Of a DNA stretch of 64,000 nt, positions 42,977 to 53,375 are shown in pieces (the stretch's first letter is position 1; each line of letters begins with the position of its first letter). The position numbers and the translations under genes were made by a program. Below the pieces are notes generated by a model. It was not told where the DNA came from. It searched no databases and saw nothing but the letters and a program-made list of their open reading frames with translations. Source of the stretch: Photobacterium swingsii (GTDB lineage: Bacteria; Pseudomonadota; Gammaproteobacteria; Enterobacterales; Vibrionaceae); NCBI RefSeq assembly GCF_024346715.1, contig NZ_AP024852.1:3596001-3660000 (forward strand). The letters are read 5' to 3'.

Positions 42977-43735
42977 TTATAAACGGCCGTTAAAATTCAA
43001 GTTATACCGCCCTTTACCATCAGGATCACCCAACCATTTCAGTTGTTGCCCTAATTGTGATGGAAATTCAGCCCCCGGCTTAAACCAACCCGATAACTTA
43101 TAACTGTAATTCGGGGCCAATGATGCCTGCCAATCACTCGACACATCCGCTGACGATTGATTGGTTGTTGCCAAGACACTGCCATCATTACAGCTTAAAT
43201 CCGCAATCACAGCACCAGGGTTGATCCCCCCAAGAGGAGAAGAAATATTGGCTGTTGACCACGCTAAAGAAGCATCGAGGGTTGAGCAAAAAGGCTGCGC
43301 ATGAAGATAATCACGCACCGTTAATTCTAGCAAGCCATCCACTTTGATTGGCGCTGGTACACGGGCATACTTAATCACTTCCGTGGCCGGGATCGAGACT
43401 AAAAAATTATTAGCAAACGCACCTGACATGCCATAGCCAATAACACCTCGCCCATCAACTCGCATTTCACTGCCTTGACCAAAGCGTACCGTGAAGGCCA
43501 CTTTGCCTGTAAGCAGTGCACTCGGGTTGAAACGCCACTGCACTTGGCCTAATTGATATTGCTGCCAGCGCACTTGCGTCGCTCGACCTTCCCAAGGCGT
43601 CCCCTGGATCCCTGACACATTCAGACCATGGATCATAGGGGCTTGTAACCATAGCCAGCTTGCTGGCACGTGGGCAATGACACTCCCCACCAGTACCGCA
43701 CCAAATGATGTTCCAAGGAGTAGCTTATACTTCAC
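42977..43735 (-). CDS. gspN: Type II secretion protein N
   Basis: 252 residues. A single N-terminal membrane anchor (about 4-25) is followed by a periplasmic beta-rich domain (GLNVSGIQGTPWEGRATQVRW) typical of GspN/EpsN. GspN is present in only some type II systems and is often dispensable. Last gene of the gspC-N operon, two bases after gspM. Confidence 0.9.
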   Translation of the reverse strand: MKYKLLLGTSFGAVLVGSVIAHVPASWLWLQAPMIHGLNVSGIQGTPWEGRATQVRWQQYQLGQVQWRFNPSALLTGKVAFTVRFGQGSEMRVDGRGVIGYGMSGAFANNFLVSIPATEVIKYARVPAPIKVDGLLELTVRDYLHAQPFCSTLDASLAWSTANISSPLGGINPGAVIADLSCNDGSVLATTNQSSADVSSDWQASLAPNYSYKLSGWFKPGAEFPSQLGQQLKWLGDPDGKGRYNLNFNGRL

Positions 43736-43737
43736 AC

Positions 43738-44214
43738 TTAACCTCGACCCAGCTGTAAACGGTTCACTTCGACTACACCGTTTTGATCGGCTTTCGAAAT
43801 ATCTAGAAACTGCGCATCGATACCATGCTCATCACGCAAGAATGCCAACCAATTCACTAACGTATTAAAAGGTACTGGTTTAACCCATACTTGAACCGCT
43901 TCACTGCGAGGTTGCATGCGGATAAGTTCAATCCGAAAGCGAGTTGTCGTTTCATTGACGACCTGGTTAAGACCTTTATCACTGATCCCTGCACTACTGG
44001 ATGAGTTGCCGCGTAAACTGACAATTTGATTGGCTTTTTTACCCACCCAGTCTAAAAGCTGACGCTCACTATTAATGCGTTGCTGAGCTGTCTCTGCGCG
44101 AGTCGCTAAGGGTTGCCACAGTCCCCAATAGAATACGGCAATCAACAATGCACCACCTGCACCCAGCATCAAACGTTGTTCGCGAAGGCTAAGTGCTTTC
44201 CACCATGCTTTCAT
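43738..44214 (-). CDS. gspM: Type II secretion inner-membrane protein M
   Basis: 158 residues. Cytoplasmic N-terminus (WWKALSLREQRL), one helix at about 16-34, then a coiled-coil and ferredoxin-like periplasmic domain. It dimerises with GspL and stabilises the assembly platform. Start overlaps the gspL stop by four bases. Confidence 0.93.
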   Translation of the reverse strand: MKAWWKALSLREQRLMLGAGGALLIAVFYWGLWQPLATRAETAQQRINSERQLLDWVGKKANQIVSLRGNSSSSAGISDKGLNQVVNETTTRFRIELIRMQPRSEAVQVWVKPVPFNTLVNWLAFLRDEHGIDAQFLDISKADQNGVVEVNRLQLGRG

Positions 44215-45524
44215 GATTTTCTCCTCAGCACTACAGCACCGTTCACTTGGTTACCTTCTTTACTTAACTGCCCTTGCTGCACCGTAAATTCAGCGGCTAA
44301 CAGGGTACGCAGTTGTTCAAAATGCTGGAATTCAGCGGCTGTTGCTTGCAAGCGTAATTCACCCCGATTTTGATCGTATTTTAAGTTACTGAACGCAACT
44401 TGGGGTACCTTCTTAAAAATAGGCTCTAGCTGAGCTAACCAAGGCAATAACCCCTCTTGATTACCACCACCACCGAGCCGTGACAATTCACTCTCCATCT
44501 GGCGCTTCAAGTAGCTTTGCGTTGGAATATTACGAAAATTCGGTAATACCTGACGGAAGATGCGCTCACTCTCAGTACGGTATGCCTGAGCTTGTTGTTC
44601 CATGCTCTGTACCGACAGCACGTGCTCTGCAATCATCGCCGTGATCACTAACCCTGCCGCTATTGCGACCTTTCGCCATGGCTTTATGTACTTACGCCAA
44701 GCCGACTGCGGTTTGTAAGGACCCGATAGCAAATTAAGCTTGCTCTGCTCTGCCCCTTTTGCCAATAACTCCATCACCAACTCAGGCGTTTGCGCCTTCC
44801 ACTGACAGGGAATCGCATCTGGCTTCGGCGTATAGTGATGAATCACAATATCAGCCGCGTTTGGAATATGTGCTTCAGCAAGGTGTGCTTCATCCGCTGC
44901 ATCATGGCTGTCAGGTGCATCGCTCTCGGCTAAGTCATCAGATTCATCTGTCTCTGGCGTAGCAACGATAGGAGCATTTTGCGCTAACAGCCAACTACCA
45001 AGCCAACTGCTCTCCGCTGCAACACCTTGTGTTTCTGATTGACGAACTAACCATTGCTCATCCAATTGTGCCGCGGTATAGCCATGTTCAAATAGAGGTA
45101 AACACAAGGCATCAGGTAGCAGTTTCTTCACTTCCATGCCCGCATCGTCAAGCGCACTTAACCATGCTTGAATACGTTGATGCTCCACAACCGCAACATG
45201 AGCAATATCACCCTCACGCTTAAGTAAATGTACGTGCAAAGCATCAATGTCTTGCGCTAACTCTTCTTCCAGTAAGAAAGGCAATACTGCCGCTAACTGG
45301 CGGCCACTGCCCGTTGGGATAGCAACTTGAGTGAGCAAAATATCTTGTGCAGGCGCCAACGCCAGCACTTGTCGCTGCGCAGCGTAATCAGCTAATTCAT
45401 TTAATTGGGTCATATCACTTAGCTGACCTGAAGCAATCACTTCATTCTGCTGTGACGACCACACCAACCAAGGCACTGGTTGGTCAGGGCGGCTACTTAG
45501 CCTGATTGTCAGCAACTCGCTCAC
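44211..45524 (-). CDS. gspL: Type II secretion assembly-platform protein L
   Basis: 437 residues from the GTG at 45524. That start has GGAGG five bases upstream, and the protein then begins (M)SELLTIRLSS, aligning with V. cholerae EpsL; the ATG at 45536 would put the ribosome-binding site inside the gene. The cytoplasmic actin-like domain recruits GspE, the membrane helix is at about 286-305, and the periplasmic domain binds GspM. An acidic Asp/Glu/Ala-rich stretch (about 190-220) lies in the cytoplasmic part and looks like an added linker. It overlaps gspK by 32 bases. Confidence 0.93.
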   Translation of the reverse strand: MSELLTIRLSSRPDQPVPWLVWSSQQNEVIASGQLSDMTQLNELADYAAQRQVLALAPAQDILLTQVAIPTGSGRQLAAVLPFLLEEELAQDIDALHVHLLKREGDIAHVAVVEHQRIQAWLSALDDAGMEVKKLLPDALCLPLFEHGYTAAQLDEQWLVRQSETQGVAAESSWLGSWLLAQNAPIVATPETDESDDLAESDAPDSHDAADEAHLAEAHIPNAADIVIHHYTPKPDAIPCQWKAQTPELVMELLAKGAEQSKLNLLSGPYKPQSAWRKYIKPWRKVAIAAGLVITAMIAEHVLSVQSMEQQAQAYRTESERIFRQVLPNFRNIPTQSYLKRQMESELSRLGGGGNQEGLLPWLAQLEPIFKKVPQVAFSNLKYDQNRGELRLQATAAEFQHFEQLRTLLAAEFTVQQGQLSKEGNQVNGAVVLRRKS

Positions 45525-46533
45525 TGATTCCTCCATAACGGCGACGGACTACCGTCACCTGTTTTTGTTCGTCACGTTTCAGCAAGGCCACGACGCGAAC
45601 TCGGGCACGATCCACTAATATTTCAGCATCCAGCTGAAAGTAATCGCTTTTAATATCTATATGTTCTTTCGCTTTAGATTGGATAGCACCATCAATACGG
45701 GCTATCACATTTTCAGCAAAAAACTCATCTACATTTTGCCAACCGTCATAAGGACGATTAGTCAGTAACGTTTTAGCATCAGACACAGACAATTCAGGGG
45801 TAAATAATGCAGCAAGTAACGCGGCATTATTTTCACTGACTGTATTCACATTCAACTTAAACGTATCAACGGGTAAGGCACAGACGGCACGCTTCACCTG
45901 ATTAAACGCTGTCGCCGTGACCCCATTCACCGCACGTAATTCACTCATATCAGCCATTAAGTGATTGGCAGGTAAATAGGCTGGCTTAAAGCCTTCGTAA
46001 GTACTGTCTTCAGCACCAAAAGCTGATTGCACCGTATCGTCTGGGTCTACGAACTCCCACGCAGACTCCGTCATCACTTCAGCTTCGTAACTTTCAATGC
46101 CCGATTCTTCAAGCAACGCTTGCAATACCTTGATCAAATACGGCTTGGTACTGCGGTCAGGCTCTGGCGCTACAGCAGATAATGCATTTAAATTAAAACA
46201 CGCTTGGCGATCGAGAATATCCCCCACAGCATCGCCCCCCTCTAAGGGATAGCGTTGACCTTTGGTCGCCCAAGCCTGACTCAAATTCACCGTATCACTG
46301 TCATCAATACCTTCTTTTATCGCGACTTTTGCTAACGCTTCCAAGCCCATGCTGTACCAGTAAGCTTGTTGGTGTTGGATTTGACTCTCAACCCGATAGA
46401 AATTGTGCTGAAGGCGATCTGTCATTTGCACAGCCAGTAAGGTCATCATCGCCAGCAGCATCAAAACAACAATTAAGGCGACGCCTTGTTGTTTCTTGGC
46501 CGGTTTCTTCGCTAACTTCACGCGAGGGATCAT
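45493..46533 (-). CDS. gspK: Type II secretion minor pseudopilin K
   Basis: 346 residues. The leader is cut after Gly17 (KKQQG|VALIVVLML). The usual Glu at +5 is absent (Val there), which is characteristic of GspK, the tip subunit. The large periplasmic domain contains the conserved CFNLN and DPDD elements. With GspI and GspJ it forms the initiating tip of the pseudopilus. Starts with a four-base overlap with gspJ. Confidence 0.94.
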   Translation of the reverse strand: MIPRVKLAKKPAKKQQGVALIVVLMLLAMMTLLAVQMTDRLQHNFYRVESQIQHQQAYWYSMGLEALAKVAIKEGIDDSDTVNLSQAWATKGQRYPLEGGDAVGDILDRQACFNLNALSAVAPEPDRSTKPYLIKVLQALLEESGIESYEAEVMTESAWEFVDPDDTVQSAFGAEDSTYEGFKPAYLPANHLMADMSELRAVNGVTATAFNQVKRAVCALPVDTFKLNVNTVSENNAALLAALFTPELSVSDAKTLLTNRPYDGWQNVDEFFAENVIARIDGAIQSKAKEHIDIKSDYFQLDAEILVDRARVRVVALLKRDEQKQVTVVRRRYGGISERVADNQAK

Positions 46534-47198
46534 GCGTTATCATCCTCGTTGTTACTTTTCGCTAAGCCCGACTCAGGTACTAAATAGACCCGCTCAATCT
46601 CACCGATATCTTTCAGCGTTAACCGCACTTCGATCCCTTGAGGCAAACTACCTGCTTGCTCCCATTTATCGGTCCATTTTTTATCACTGAAAAAACGAAA
46701 CGACAGTTTAGTCACATCCGCTAATACCTCTCGTACCAGCGGCTCAGCACCCGCCACATTGTCTGGATAACGAAACCATACTCGCTCTAACTTATCGTCG
46801 ATAATGCGATAGCCAACACGCACCACCTCTCCACGTGGAAACATTTGCTGTGGGTTTTGCCAACCTAAGCGCGTAAACATGATCCCTTCGCTGGATGAAT
46901 CCAAGACATACTCACCGGCGAGTAAATATTTATCATTAGGCTTTTCACCTTGGCTACGCGTTTTACGGGCAACAATTTGGCGAAAGTCGTTATCCATCAT
47001 CACGCTCATTCGCTGAATTGCTTTGAGTCGTGCATTGTGATCGCGTGACTGTTCATCACTGCGCTGAACACCATTCAACACTTGATACGCTGATAAACTC
47101 AGCATCGCGAAAACGGCGATGGCCACCAGCACCTCAAGCAACGTAAAACCTTGCTGCAATTGGCGTGCATGGCTAGGGACTTGTTTAGTTGGCAACAT
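46530..47198 (-). CDS. gspJ: Type II secretion minor pseudopilin J
   Basis: 222 residues. Prepilin-peptidase site RQLQQG|FTLLEVLVAIAVF with cleavage after Gly17 and Glu at +5. The rest forms the GspJ globular head. It overlaps the end of gspI by 14 bases. Confidence 0.94.
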   Translation of the reverse strand: MLPTKQVPSHARQLQQGFTLLEVLVAIAVFAMLSLSAYQVLNGVQRSDEQSRDHNARLKAIQRMSVMMDNDFRQIVARKTRSQGEKPNDKYLLAGEYVLDSSSEGIMFTRLGWQNPQQMFPRGEVVRVGYRIIDDKLERVWFRYPDNVAGAEPLVREVLADVTKLSFRFFSDKKWTDKWEQAGSLPQGIEVRLTLKDIGEIERVYLVPESGLAKSNNEDDNA

Positions 47199-47544
47199 AG
47201 GTTCTCACTGTCACGACCGATTGCTTACGCTCTTTATCTGTCGCGACAACCATTTCGACGGCGCGTAGATAACCATCTGTTGTTTTAGTACTCGACGCTG
47301 TCCAATACCATTTACGACCTGCTAACTCACTTTCACCGCGCTTACTAGAGGTTGGGATTTTGCCATTCAACTGTAAACGCGCTAATTCATTATCAGCCAC
47401 CATGGCAGCAAAGGTTTTCTCTTCTAAATAGCCCATGGTGTTAATGTGTTGGCTCACTGCTTTCATGACACTCAAGGCCGCGGTCGCGAACACCGCGAGT
47501 GCAACCAACACTTCTAATAAAGTCATCCCACGTTGAGTTTTCAT
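47185..47544 (-). CDS. gspI: Type II secretion minor pseudopilin I
   Basis: 119 residues. Short leader MKTQRG|MTLLEVLVALAVF with Met at +1 and Glu at +5. It is the smallest minor pseudopilin and nucleates the I-J-K tip complex. Four-base overlap with the gspH stop. Confidence 0.94.
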   Translation of the reverse strand: MKTQRGMTLLEVLVALAVFATAALSVMKAVSQHINTMGYLEEKTFAAMVADNELARLQLNGKIPTSSKRGESELAGRKWYWTASSTKTTDGYLRAVEMVVATDKERKQSVVTVRTYVAN

Positions 47545-48125
47545 CGGCGTGACTTCCTTTCTGGCATTTCTTCACCCGGTGCCAATAAGTACAATTCACC
47601 GAGTTCATCAGCGCGAACTTGCCAAAACTCATTCTCACCGTCAATTTCGAACGCCAAGCTAAATGGGGTGTATTCACCACTCGCCATGACAATCAATTGG
47701 GGCGGTTTCACTTTCTTCTTATCAGTTTGTTCAGCAAACAAGTCTTCATCAAACAAGGTGCCAGGCTTAAACAAGCGATCTTTGTCTTGCCATGCATAAC
47801 CACCCAACTCAACTTCCAGCGTGACATCATCGCCCACCTCAACCTCGCTGAAATAGCGTGATTCTTTGATGGGTTGCCACTCTTGACCCGTTAACTCAAG
47901 AAACTGATAACGGTGTCGCTCGATGCGAATACCGAAATCCATACCGTTAAGTAGTGCATCTTCACCAAGTAGCTGCACTAATTGATAGAAACGCGCCGCT
48001 TCTTCTTTGGCCTTATCATCATGACGCTCAGGTAGTGTTGCTATTACAGCCACCGCACTGGTCGCCAAGAGTACCAGTACCAACATGATTTCAATCAGCG
48101 TAAAGCCTGCAGCACGTTTCATCAT
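47541..48125 (-). CDS. gspH: Type II secretion minor pseudopilin H
   Basis: 194 residues from ATG 48125 (MMKRAAG|FTLIEIML, Glu at +5); the next ATG at 48122 is equally possible, with AGAAGA just upstream. A longer frame from 48179 would add 18 residues before the leader and is rejected. The chain is longer than many GspH proteins but matches V. cholerae EpsH, including the PGSLFDE segment. Confidence 0.9.
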   Translation of the reverse strand: MMKRAAGFTLIEIMLVLVLLATSAVAVIATLPERHDDKAKEEAARFYQLVQLLGEDALLNGMDFGIRIERHRYQFLELTGQEWQPIKESRYFSEVEVGDDVTLEVELGGYAWQDKDRLFKPGTLFDEDLFAEQTDKKKVKPPQLIVMASGEYTPFSLAFEIDGENEFWQVRADELGELYLLAPGEEMPERKSRR

Positions 48126-48150
48126 TCTTCTTTTACCAAGACTGCTCGAC

Positions 48151-48600
48151 TTAGAAGTCCAGCATGTTCCAGTTACCAATGTCAGTATTCACGTCTTCAC
48201 CGCCTTCCTGACCATCTGCACCTAGGCTAAAGATATCAACTGCACCATGCTCACCAGGCATCACGTAGTTGTACTCATTACCCCAAGGGTCGTTTGGCAG
48301 ACGCTTAATGTAACCGCCGTTGCGGTAGTTACGCGGCTCTGGGCTTGACGACGGTTTAGACACTAACGCGTCCAGACCTTGGTCTGTCGTTGGGTATACG
48401 CTGTTATCCAACTTATACATGTCCAATGCCTGCTCTAAAGCACTAATATCTGTAACCACTTTCTGTTGGTCGGCTTTTTCTTTGTTACCTAGTAAGTTAG
48501 GTACAACTAGACTTGCTAGTACCCCTAGGATCACAATCACGACCATAACTTCGAGCAGCGTAAAACCGCGTTGTTTGCGTTGCATTAACTTAACCTCCAA
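48151..48600 (-). CDS. gspG: Type II secretion major pseudopilin G
   Basis: Likely 144 residues from ATG 48585, with GGAGG eight bases upstream; the frame is open to a TTG at 48600 that overlaps that site. Leader MQRKQRG|FTLLEVMVVIVILG with Glu at +5. The C-terminal loop FSLGADGQEGGEDVNTD holds the calcium-binding aspartates. It forms the shaft of the pseudopilus that pushes substrates through GspD. Confidence 0.95.
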   Translation of the reverse strand: MEVKLMQRKQRGFTLLEVMVVIVILGVLASLVVPNLLGNKEKADQQKVVTDISALEQALDMYKLDNSVYPTTDQGLDALVSKPSSSPEPRNYRNGGYIKRLPNDPWGNEYNYVMPGEHGAVDIFSLGADGQEGGEDVNTDIGNWNMLDF

Positions 48601-48605
48601 AAGAA

Positions 48606-49826
48606 TTACATTCCGACCATGTTATTGAGTTCAATGATCGGCATTAAGGTAGCAATAACAATGAACATCACTATGCCCGCCATTGCTACGATTAATAAGG
48701 GTTCAAAAACGCCTAACGCCATATTGACGAGGGATTCAAAATCACGGTCTTGGTTATCAGCTGACCGTGTTAGCATTTGTTCAAGCTCACCACTGCGTTC
48801 ACCGCTGGCAATCATGTGCAGCATCATAGGTGGGAACAATTTGGTTTGCTCTAGCGCGATTCGTAAGCTCGAGCCTTCACGCACTTTATCGGATGCTTCA
48901 ATAATTTGCTGATTCACCCAAGTATTGGTCATCACGTCAGACGCAACCTTCATGCCATCCAAAAGAGGAATAGCACTCGAGGTACAAATTGATAAGGTAC
49001 GCGCAAAGCGAGATGTATTAAGACCACGGGCAACTTTCCCAATCACAGGGATCGTTAATACCCAGCGATCCCAACGCAAGCGAAAGTCCGGCTTTTTCAG
49101 GGCAGTTTTCACTCCGGCAACCAAAGCGGCAATGACAATCACCACGACAATGCCCCAGTTCTGCACAAAATCACTCGCCACCAACAAGACTTCCGTAATA
49201 CCCGGTAATTGCTGACCCATTTGTACAAACTGGTCGACAATTTTAGGTACAACTGTGGCTAACAAGAAAGCGACCACAGAGACAGCCACCAGCGTCAACA
49301 TGGTTGGATAGATCATCGCTTGCTGCAGTTTACTGCGCATTTGCTGACGGTTTTCAGTGTAATCCGCCAAGCGGTTCAACACGGTATCAAGGTGGCCGGA
49401 TTTTTCGCCCGCCGCCACCATGGCACGGAATAACTGATCAAACACATGTGGGTATTCCGCCATACTGTCTGACAAGGTATAACCTTCGACGACCCGTGAA
49501 CGAACGGCTAACAGCATATTCTTCAAACGGGGCTTTTCGCTTTGTTCAGCCACCGCTTTTAAACATTCTTCCAATGGCATTGCAGCTTGTACTAGCGTGG
49601 CAAGCTGGCGCGTGATCAGTGACAGGTCATGAGTACTAATGCCGCGACGAAACGAAAAACTGCTACTCGCTTTCTTCTTTTCTCGTTCATTGGTCTGTAC
49701 CACTTCCGTGGCCATTAAGCCTTTTTCACGCAGCTGCTGGCGAACTTGGCGGGCATTATCCCCTTCCAGTACGCCTTTTTTCTGTCGTCCCTTGCTATCA
49801 AGGGCTTTGTATTCAAATGCCGCCAT
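48606..49826 (-). CDS. gspF: Type II secretion inner-membrane protein F
   Basis: 406 residues, the normal length. Two homologous cytoplasmic helical domains alternate with three membrane helices (about 170-192, 220-242 and 375-397). It is the central platform protein on which the GspE ATPase acts. Start overlaps the gspE stop by one base (TAATG). Confidence 0.95.
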   Translation of the reverse strand: MAAFEYKALDSKGRQKKGVLEGDNARQVRQQLREKGLMATEVVQTNEREKKKASSSFSFRRGISTHDLSLITRQLATLVQAAMPLEECLKAVAEQSEKPRLKNMLLAVRSRVVEGYTLSDSMAEYPHVFDQLFRAMVAAGEKSGHLDTVLNRLADYTENRQQMRSKLQQAMIYPTMLTLVAVSVVAFLLATVVPKIVDQFVQMGQQLPGITEVLLVASDFVQNWGIVVVIVIAALVAGVKTALKKPDFRLRWDRWVLTIPVIGKVARGLNTSRFARTLSICTSSAIPLLDGMKVASDVMTNTWVNQQIIEASDKVREGSSLRIALEQTKLFPPMMLHMIASGERSGELEQMLTRSADNQDRDFESLVNMALGVFEPLLIVAMAGIVMFIVIATLMPIIELNNMVGM

Positions 49827-51322
49827 TAGCCTTCCTTGGTCACTCGCATCACTTCTTCAAGCGTAGTAATACCTGAGCGTACTTTCGATAAGCCATCATC
49901 ACGAATGCTTGGTGTGTACTCACGCACGGCGCGTTCAATTGCTTGTTCACCCGCTTCAGCATGGATTAACTCTTGAACACGATCATCGATCATTAACAGC
50001 TCATGAATACCGGTTCGACCACGGTAACCTTTGTTATTACAGTGCTCACAACCAACAGGGTGATAAAGCGTTAGTGATTCATGCTCAGGCACATTAAACA
50101 GTTTTTTCTGTTCAGGATTGGCTTCATACGGATCACGACACTCTTTACACAGCGTACGCACTAAGCGCTGTGCTAATACACCTAAGAGCGAGGAAGACAC
50201 TAAGAAAGGCTCGATGCCCATATCACGTAAACGAGTGATAGCACCAACGGCGGTGTTGGTGTGAAGGGTCGACATTACCATGTGGCCCGTTAACGATGCC
50301 TGCACAGCAATGGCCGCGGTTTCTAAATCACGGATCTCACCCACCATGACCACATCAGGATCCTGACGCAAGATAGCACGCAGCCCTCGGGCAAACGTCA
50401 TATCAACTTTAGCGTTGACTTGGGTTTGCCCTATTCCATCGATATCAAACTCAATCGGATCTTCAACCGTTAAAATATTACGCTCTTGGCTATTCAGCTC
50501 TTGTAAGCCAGCATACAAGGTGGTGGATTTACCCGAACCTGTCGGGCCTGTTACCAAGATAATGCCATGTGGACGATCGATGATTTTACGGAAATTAGCA
50601 TGGTTAGCCGCGGTCATACCTAGGCTATGCAAATCAAGACGGGTGGCATTCTTATCTAACAAACGTAAGACCACACGCTCACCGTGAGACGATGGCATGG
50701 TCGATACACGCACATCAACGGCACGTCCACCGATACGCAGTGAAATACGCCCATCCTGTGGCACGCGTTTTTCCGCAATATCAAGTTTCGCCATGACCTT
50801 GATCCGCGAGACCAGCAGCGGTGCCAGTTTACGGCTCGGCTGCAAGACTTCACGCAGAACCCCATCGATACGAAAACGGATCGACAAGACTTTCTCAAAG
50901 GTTTCGATATGGATATCAGAAGCAGCTTCTTTGATCGCTTCCGCTAACATGGCGTTGATCAATTTAATGATCGGCGCGTCATCTTCTGATTCGAGCAAAT
51001 CTTCAGTTTCTGGCAGATCTTCTGCCAGTGAGAAGAAATCATCACTGTCAGACCCCAGATCTTCCATTAGCTGACGTGCTTCGGAAGAATCGCGCTGATA
51101 AGCCTCTGTGAGCTTAAGCTCAAACGCTTTGACATCAAGTTCAACAGGCGTAAAACCTCGCGCAGCAACACGGCGCACTTCCGCCAATACTGAGGCAGAC
51201 AACGTGCCTGAGTACAGCAACTGCCAACCTTGCTCGCTAGCTTCTAGTACCACCTGATGGCGCTTAGCAAACGAGAAAGGTAAACGGAAAAACGGCTGCG
51301 TATCAGCAGCGAAGGTGCTCAT
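49826..51322 (-). CDS. gspE: Type II secretion ATPase E
   Basis: 498 residues. N-terminal domains bind GspL; the C-terminal ATPase has Walker [10 protein letters not shown] at 259-267, an Asp box (TVEDPIEFD), Walker B region [12 protein letters not shown] (321-332) and His box ([12 protein letters not shown]). The tetracysteine zinc site is Cys392, Cys395, Cys425 and Cys428. It powers pseudopilus assembly in the cytoplasm. One-base overlaps on both sides. Confidence 0.96.
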   Translation of the reverse strand: MSTFAADTQPFFRLPFSFAKRHQVVLEASEQGWQLLYSGTLSASVLAEVRRVAARGFTPVELDVKAFELKLTEAYQRDSSEARQLMEDLGSDSDDFFSLAEDLPETEDLLESEDDAPIIKLINAMLAEAIKEAASDIHIETFEKVLSIRFRIDGVLREVLQPSRKLAPLLVSRIKVMAKLDIAEKRVPQDGRISLRIGGRAVDVRVSTMPSSHGERVVLRLLDKNATRLDLHSLGMTAANHANFRKIIDRPHGIILVTGPTGSGKSTTLYAGLQELNSQERNILTVEDPIEFDIDGIGQTQVNAKVDMTFARGLRAILRQDPDVVMVGEIRDLETAAIAVQASLTGHMVMSTLHTNTAVGAITRLRDMGIEPFLVSSSLLGVLAQRLVRTLCKECRDPYEANPEQKKLFNVPEHESLTLYHPVGCEHCNNKGYRGRTGIHELLMIDDRVQELIHAEAGEQAIERAVREYTPSIRDDGLSKVRSGITTLEEVMRVTKEG

Positions 51323-53337
51323 TACTGATTCTCCAACTGCGCCACAAATGCACGCACTTCAGCAGGCAGTGCAATATCTTCACCGTATTTAGGTAGCACT
51401 GGGATCTGCGTATTTGGCATTAACTTCAGACCTTTATCCGCCTTATAAAGCTGCTCGGCACGAATATAGTTGTACTTGCGTTGAGTAATACCATCGGCCG
51501 TCACCCCATCACGAATAATGGTTGGTTTAATAAACACCATTAAATTGGTTTTACTGGTAGTGGTATTGGTCGATTTAAAGAGATGCCCTAAAACAGGGAT
51601 ATCACCCAAAATTGGAATTTTTGACTCACTCTCTTTGGTGTCTTCGTTAATCAAGCCACCTAATGCCAGCATCTGACCATCTTGGACTAACACCGAGGTA
51701 TTAAGCTGACGTTTCGCAAAACGGACATCCACCGCGCCATTCGCCCCAAGTACACTCGAGACTTCTTGTTCAATTTTAAGCTGAACAGAATCGCCTTCGT
51801 TGATTTGCGGAGTCACATTTAGCTTGATACCCACTTCCTTACGTTCAATCGTTTGGAATGGGTTGTCATTATTCGAACTTGACGCTGAACCTGTCACAAC
51901 AGGGACTTCTTCACCGACGATGAATGACGCTTCGCCGTTATCCATGACGGTTATGCTTGGGCTAGATAGAATGTTGGAATTGCTGTCGGTTGATACCGCA
52001 TTCACCAGCATGGTCCAGTCCCCCATCACGATCCCCATCATGGCACCGTTCACACCACCAAGGGCTTTACCCAAAGTACTGTAATCACCTTTTTTATCAG
52101 GGTTAACCGTAATATTACCATTAGAGTCAGTAACCGTTGTTCCCTTCACATCTTCTGCTTCTTTCAAACCAATCGCATACTGTGAAATCGGTACACCTGA
52201 GTTAGCAAACTGCACCACACCGCCTTGCAGCGAGCCCCATTGCACCCCAAAGTTAACACCGTCACCTTCCGAGATTTCGACGATCATGGCTTCAATCAGT
52301 ACCTGAGCACGACGAATATCCAGCTGAGCGATCACATTTTCTAGCGCACGCATCACATCTGGCGGCGCAGTCAGCACAAGTGCATTGGTATCTTCGTGCG
52401 CAGAAATCATCACGGTATCTTTGCTAGATGAAGCACTACCTTTCGAGCTGTTGCCTTTTTTCTCTGATTGAATGTTGTCAGAGACACCTTTGAGTACATC
52501 AACCAAGTCTTCAGCATTGGCGTATTTCAAATACACCACGCGATTATTGCCCGAGGAGGCCATTTCTTTATCAAGCTGGCGGATCAAACGCTTTAGGCGC
52601 GCACGCACTTTCGGGTCACCAGATAAAAGCACCGCATTGGTACGGTCGTCAGCCACGAGCTTTGGCTGTAAGAAACCCGGGGTTGCTTTGGCATCGGCAG
52701 TTTTGTTCAACGCTTCAACAATACGTACCATTTCCGCTGCCGAGGCATTATTTAGCTCAACGACATCAATTTCTTTATCACCTGCACGGTCTACGCGCTC
52801 AATGATCTCCGCTAAGCGATTCACGACCGCAGCACGGCCCGTGATCATGATGATGTTGGCTGGGTCATAGTGCACAACGTTACCTGCGCCCGCATTATCA
52901 TTCAGCTGGCGCAATAGCGGCGACAATTCACGTACCGAGACATTACGCACTGCAATCACACGCGTCACAACGGCATCGCCTGTTACACCATCTTTGCCGT
53001 CAACAACCGGGATAGCAGAGATCTTGGCATCTTTATCACGAATAACTTTAAGTACGCCGTTTTCCATCTCAACCACAGCAAAACCGTACACTTCCAATAC
53101 ATTGAGGAAGAACTGGTAATACTGCTCATCATTGAGTAAATCGTAACTACGCACGTTCACTTGACCACGTACCGCAGGATCAACAATGATAGTTTTTTCT
53201 AGGTTTCTACCAACAATGTTGATGAACTCTTGAATATCGGTGCCTTTAAAACTGGCGCTGAATTCACTGGCTGATACGGTGCCACATAGCAAACTACCCA
53301 GTAGCAGCCAAGCGCGCTTATTCATCCATCTTTTCAC
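51322..53337 (-). CDS. gspD: Type II secretion outer-membrane secretin D
   Basis: 671 residues from the GTG at 53337. AGGAG lies six bases upstream and the resulting (M)[16 protein letters not shown] aligns with V. cholerae EpsD; an ATG at 53361 would place that site inside the gene. Signal peptide, then N0 ([19 protein letters not shown]), N1-N3 repeats with a Gly/Ser/Lys-rich loop, and the secretin beta-barrel (VPVVTG, GLINED). It forms the outer-membrane exit channel as a 15-mer. Confidence 0.94.
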   Translation of the reverse strand: MKRWMNKRAWLLLGSLLCGTVSASEFSASFKGTDIQEFINIVGRNLEKTIIVDPAVRGQVNVRSYDLLNDEQYYQFFLNVLEVYGFAVVEMENGVLKVIRDKDAKISAIPVVDGKDGVTGDAVVTRVIAVRNVSVRELSPLLRQLNDNAGAGNVVHYDPANIIMITGRAAVVNRLAEIIERVDRAGDKEIDVVELNNASAAEMVRIVEALNKTADAKATPGFLQPKLVADDRTNAVLLSGDPKVRARLKRLIRQLDKEMASSGNNRVVYLKYANAEDLVDVLKGVSDNIQSEKKGNSSKGSASSSKDTVMISAHEDTNALVLTAPPDVMRALENVIAQLDIRRAQVLIEAMIVEISEGDGVNFGVQWGSLQGGVVQFANSGVPISQYAIGLKEAEDVKGTTVTDSNGNITVNPDKKGDYSTLGKALGGVNGAMMGIVMGDWTMLVNAVSTDSNSNILSSPSITVMDNGEASFIVGEEVPVVTGSASSSNNDNPFQTIERKEVGIKLNVTPQINEGDSVQLKIEQEVSSVLGANGAVDVRFAKRQLNTSVLVQDGQMLALGGLINEDTKESESKIPILGDIPVLGHLFKSTNTTTSKTNLMVFIKPTIIRDGVTADGITQRKYNYIRAEQLYKADKGLKLMPNTQIPVLPKYGEDIALPAEVRAFVAQLENQ

Positions 53338-53375
53338 TAATCTCTCCTGCGTATTACGCATGCTTGCTTTGGTTG

